Below, one piece after another: positions 60,740 to 64,000 of a DNA stretch of 64,000 bases. Each line of letters begins with the position of its first letter. Position 1 is the first letter of the stretch. This DNA is from Rhizophagus clarus (taxonomy: Eukaryota > Glomeromycota > Glomeromycetes > Glomerales > Glomeraceae): NCBI GenBank assembly GCA_015698045.1, contig BLAL01000058.1, forward strand, positions 622,501 through 686,500, in the 5' to 3' direction. The translations under genes were made by a program, and so were the position numbers. The notes beneath the pieces were generated by a model. That model was not told where the DNA came from. It saw nothing but the letters and a program-made list of their open reading frames with translations, and made no database searches.

Positions 60740-62053
60740 ATTCCTGAATAAGCTCTTGATTTGAGAATATAATCTGAGACTATTGCTGTTTTACAACGTA
60801 AGACGGGACGTGATTCATACATATTTAAAGAAGTTTTGAATCTCTTCAGAATGAAACCGAATTAAAAAAAGAATTGATAGGAATTTTTAAAAAAAACTAT
60901 TTAATTAAAATAAATCTTTTTTTATTCGTCATAGCGTATGTAATACGGTTGTAAATATAATATACATTATTAATGGCGTTTTAAGTGTGATTATTAACCG
61001 ATTATTGATTCAACTTTTTTTTTCTTACATTTTATTTTAAAAGATTTTAATGATTGGTGGAAAAAATTATATTTTGGTAGATTTTAGCTAGGTCTATCAT
61101 CTATTAACTGGAAAGTTCGATGCTACGCAGCTTAATAAATCTCGTAGATAGTAAAAAGTTTTCTGTCGCACAAAACGTAGTCCACTCGTGACTCAGTGAT
61201 GGCAAATGATCAGGCATTTGTCAATTTTGAGATGACCCCCGAATGACCTTCGAACGACCTAAGTCATTTGGGTCATTTGTCATTTGAATCATTTAAAATT
61301 TATGCTTTGTAATTCAAACCAAATTTATGATATCGGCCAGAATTATGAATTTATAATTTCACGTGAAATTTTTATTCAAAATTGTATGAATAGTTTTTGG
61401 CCAAAATTATGACGAAATTATAAATGACTAGGTCATTTGTTATTTAACGTTGAATGACCAAAATGACACGTGACCAGTCATTTGAGTCATTTGAGGTCGT
61501 TAAGATACATTTACCGCAGCATCATTAAAGATATTATTAAAGTGATTAAATTAACGAGAGTCTATTATTAAAACAAAATTTTCAATATAAGAAGGTATAT
61601 TTAACGATGTTTTGTATAATATCTTTTTTTTCCAAAAAACTGCTATATTAAATCTCACTTTCCAATCTAAAAAAAAAATTGTTTCCACCTTATTGAAATA
61701 ATAAAATGTTTTCATTTATCATAATGATTGCTTTTATTATTATAATTCCGTTCTTATTTTCTTTCATCTTGATCGGTTTTTTTTTACTTTCACCTATTTG
61801 GATACCATTTACTGGGTACAATTTTTAATGAATAAATAATAAGTGAAAAACATTTTACTAACATCAATGTTTCAATACAGATATTACTTCACAACCAAAG
61901 TAATAAAAATTATTACTTACAAAATTTCTCGAAAGTTTAAAGAATTAAAAGTAATTCCCCGAGAAAAAAAGTTATGCATAAACAACAGGAAGGTTAGAAA
62001 AAGATAGGATTCGTTTATATAAAATAACTAGTACTAGTATTATTTTAAAACTA
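60740..62053. other. Intergenic with one short repeat-rich segment
   Basis: No gene is supported. About 61195-61515 contains TGGCAAATGA at the left, many GTCATTTG / CAAATGAC units in both orientations and CATTTACCGCAG at the right. This resembles a MITE, but the ends match only partly and no target duplication was found. Confidence 0.45.
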
Positions 62054-62482
62054 ATGATACCACTTTCGTTAGCTCTAGATGGTGATGAAATCGCAGGTCA
62101 AGATCTATTTTTAGTGATTATCCCAAACAATACATGGATTAATCAGTATGGTATGGCAGCGTTCAATGCTGTCATGGATACATTCGCCACCGATGGCATG
62201 GGGCAGAATCAACGCAGAGATAGAAATTCTCGACATATATTTCACTTTAAGGAGATCGCGGATCTTTACGCTTTACGCGATAGGATCAAAAATAATAATT
62301 TAGCACCAAACGCTTTTTGCGTATCTCCCGATCTTCTTAATTATTATCAACTTACTTTCAATCCGATTGCTCCGAACCCGCCAGTTTTACAACAGATACC
62401 AATCGGTACGGCGTGGATCATAACAAAAATAGGTGTCGCTTCTAGTGATTACACTGAAGACCGCCAATTTTTTTATTTCTGA
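62054..62482 (+). CDS. Hypothetical protein, 142 aa
   Basis: A single open frame with more GC than its surroundings and a normal amino-acid mix. It starts MIPLSLALDGDEIAGQDLFL, contains IFHFKEIADLYALRDRI, then LNYYQLTFNPIAPNPP and IPIGTAWIITKIGV. No signal peptide or membrane segment is visible, and I recognise no domain. TATA-like tatataaaataac lies just upstream and GAATAAAG about 85 nt downstream. It could be a small host gene or part of an unknown element. Confidence 0.6.
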   Translation: MIPLSLALDGDEIAGQDLFLVIIPNNTWINQYGMAAFNAVMDTFATDGMGQNQRRDRNSRHIFHFKEIADLYALRDRIKNNNLAPNAFCVSPDLLNYYQLTFNPIAPNPPVLQQIPIGTAWIITKIGVASSDYTEDRQFFYF

Positions 62483-63532
62483 AGTATTTCTGAATTTAGA
62501 ATAATAGCATAGCGGATTCTTATACAAAACTTGTTTTTATTTACTCTATATAATAAATTGATTATGAATAAAGCGCTAAACATTGATATAGTTTTTAAAT
62601 AACATACATATGATGTTGAATACGCTATTAGATGATAAATGTGAATATAAATAATACAAAGATTGGGACATAGTCCATAGTACTTGTAGTTTACTGTGAA
62701 ACGCCTTACGGCCAATTATTCTTTCTCAAAATTTTGAACCTATTTTTCTTCACAGGCACCTTCTTAACATCCACCCTATCCTCCAAGGTTCAGCTTCGTC
62801 TTTTCCTCAGAATGGCTGTAATAAGTCTCATATGATTATTCGATCTCACTTGTGCACAATATATCTTCCAATATAAGAGAGACACGATCCCAAAGAGATA
62901 ATCATTCCCTAATGCATCATTAAATTTTTTCTTAGTTTTGGTAAGCACTTTCACATCGTTGCAAAAGATTCTTCGAATGGAAAACGTAATTAGCTTTACT
63001 ATGCTCTGACTAAAGCAGAAAAATAGTTAACACAAACCTGGGGACAATTTGATGTTGCTCATTACCCTTCATGATGCTCTCAAGTGTCTTATTTTCCTCT
63101 TCAACAACTTCGAATTATAGGTTTAGGGATATTCCAGTAAGTTTTTTAACAATATGAATGCATGCATGGAGGATGACTAAATATTCTCACAATGAATAGT
63201 TTTGTTGCTTCCAACCATGTTGCTGAGTCTAAGTCGTTTATCCTTAAGACAATGTAACAAAGCTTCGTCCTTATCATCGATCGTGAGTTTCCTTTCACAA
63301 AGCAACAGTAATATTCGTTAATAATATGCGAGAGCAATGAAAATAAACGTCACACAATTCACAACTCGGAAGAGGGATAATAAAACGTGGTGTGCCGCCT
63401 TTTCTAACGGAACTATGTTTCACAGCCGGAAACATAATCTTATACAATACTGAGACAGAATATTCGGAAATTTCGAGCGGGTACATACACTATTTATTCG
63501 AAATTTTTTTAAATCAAACGGTGACAAAATTT
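62483..63532. other. No clear gene; possible decayed continuation of the next entry
   Basis: Less AT-rich than typical intergenic DNA here. Minus-strand pieces such as KLTIDDKDEALLHCLKDKRL (about 63290-63230) look coding but are broken by stops, and no family is recognised. Confidence 0.35.
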
Positions 63533-64000
63533 CTAGCTTGTGATTTTTTCCGTTATAACTGTTGGAGTATTGTATACTGAAAGGTGCCCATAGCCCATAG
63601 GTATAGTTAGTAATGGAGCCAAAATTGCCTTGTTACTATTTGAGTGTTGTTGAAAGAAATTGGAAGAACATTGAAGAGATGTAGTGTTGATGAGTGAATC
63701 CTTAGAAAAATTTTCGATTCGTCTTATTTGCTCCGCTATAACTAAAGTACATAATAGAAATTTTATCAATGGATAGATGTTATGATCTTGCTGATGAACC
63801 ACATGTCCTGGAAGAATATCCTTAACGTATTCTCTTTCCATAGTTGGTACTTTGATATGTACATCGGTAAGCACTTTTCTATTAACTTCTGTTCTTGACG
63901 GAGTTACCATAATATATTGTGTACATGTGTCAGGTAGACCGACAGAATTAATATTGTGTCCCATTCCACATGCGTTACTATTAATATATAATCTGGAGGG
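63533..64000 (-). CDS. Unrecognised open frame, 5' end beyond window
   Basis: The frame is open from the window edge (SRLYINSNACG) through MGHNINSVGLPDTCTQYIMV, VHIKVPTMEREYVKDILPGH and KFLLCTLVIAEQIRRIENF to a stop after VITEKITS. No domain is recognised. Downstream, the same strand carries coding-like but interrupted sequence, so this may be one exon or a broken gene. GC content is above average for the window. Confidence 0.4.
   Translation of the reverse strand, partial: PSRLYINSNACGMGHNINSVGLPDTCTQYIMVTPSRTEVNRKVLTDVHIKVPTMEREYVKDILPGHVVHQQDHNIYPLIKFLLCTLVIAEQIRRIENFSKDSLINTTSLQCSSNFFQQHSNSNKAILAPLLTIPMGYGHLSVYNTPTVITEKITS

Overview
The window is an AT-rich eukaryotic (fungal-type) contig. 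Genes have short GT-AG introns (about 70-90 nt), and two host families are expanded: BTB-BACK-TLDc proteins and TKL-like protein kinases in many decayed copies. With abundant TIR elements and a LINE, this fits an arbuscular mycorrhizal fungus such as Rhizophagus (Glomeromycotina). That assignment is inference from family content; no rRNA or tRNA gene was seen to confirm it.

Layout: 0-0.7 kb, 3' end of a BTB-BACK-TLDc gene. 4.1-6.9 kb, three decaying kinase copies on the minus strand, with a 398-bp hAT-type MITE (perfect 8-bp target duplication) between the second and third. 7.9-9.0 kb, a tandem repeat, a 295-bp foldback element with a perfect 48-bp inverted repeat, and a row of four small hairpins. 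9.5 kb, a stranded copy of a kinase upstream region. 11.0-14.5 kb, two head-to-tail kinase genes joined in frame into one predicted gene. 15.4-25.5 kb, a full-length LINE (13-bp target duplication; ORF1 open; ORF2 with endonuclease, reverse transcriptase and RNase H) interrupted by a Tc1 transposon precisely at a TA. 26.7-28.4 kb, a TIR element (5-bp target duplication) carrying a 30-bp minisatellite. 28.5-29.1 kb, a kinase relic. 31.0-42.0 kb, five BTB-BACK genes, only two of which keep the C-terminal TLDc domain. 43.6-45.9 kb, a kinase pseudogene. 48.2-50.5 kb, nested TIR elements with a broken zinc-finger protein gene. 51.5-54.6 kb, a multi-exon gene of unknown function next to a 126-bp tandem repeat. 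58.1-60.4 kb, an apparently intact four-exon kinase gene (700 aa predicted), followed by an inverted BTB/TLDc relic. 62.0-64.0 kb, two open frames that I do not recognise.

How it works together: the kinases with a Cys-rich N-terminal region (about 11-14.5, 28.5, 43.6 and 58 kb) share exon boundaries, intron phases and, in two or three cases, an upstream block, so they descend from one gene by duplication. The BTB-BACK proteins look like substrate adaptors of Cullin-3-type ubiquitin ligases by family knowledge. The window is a birth-and-death landscape: tandem copies, fusions, domain loss and pseudogenes, heavily colonised by mobile elements.
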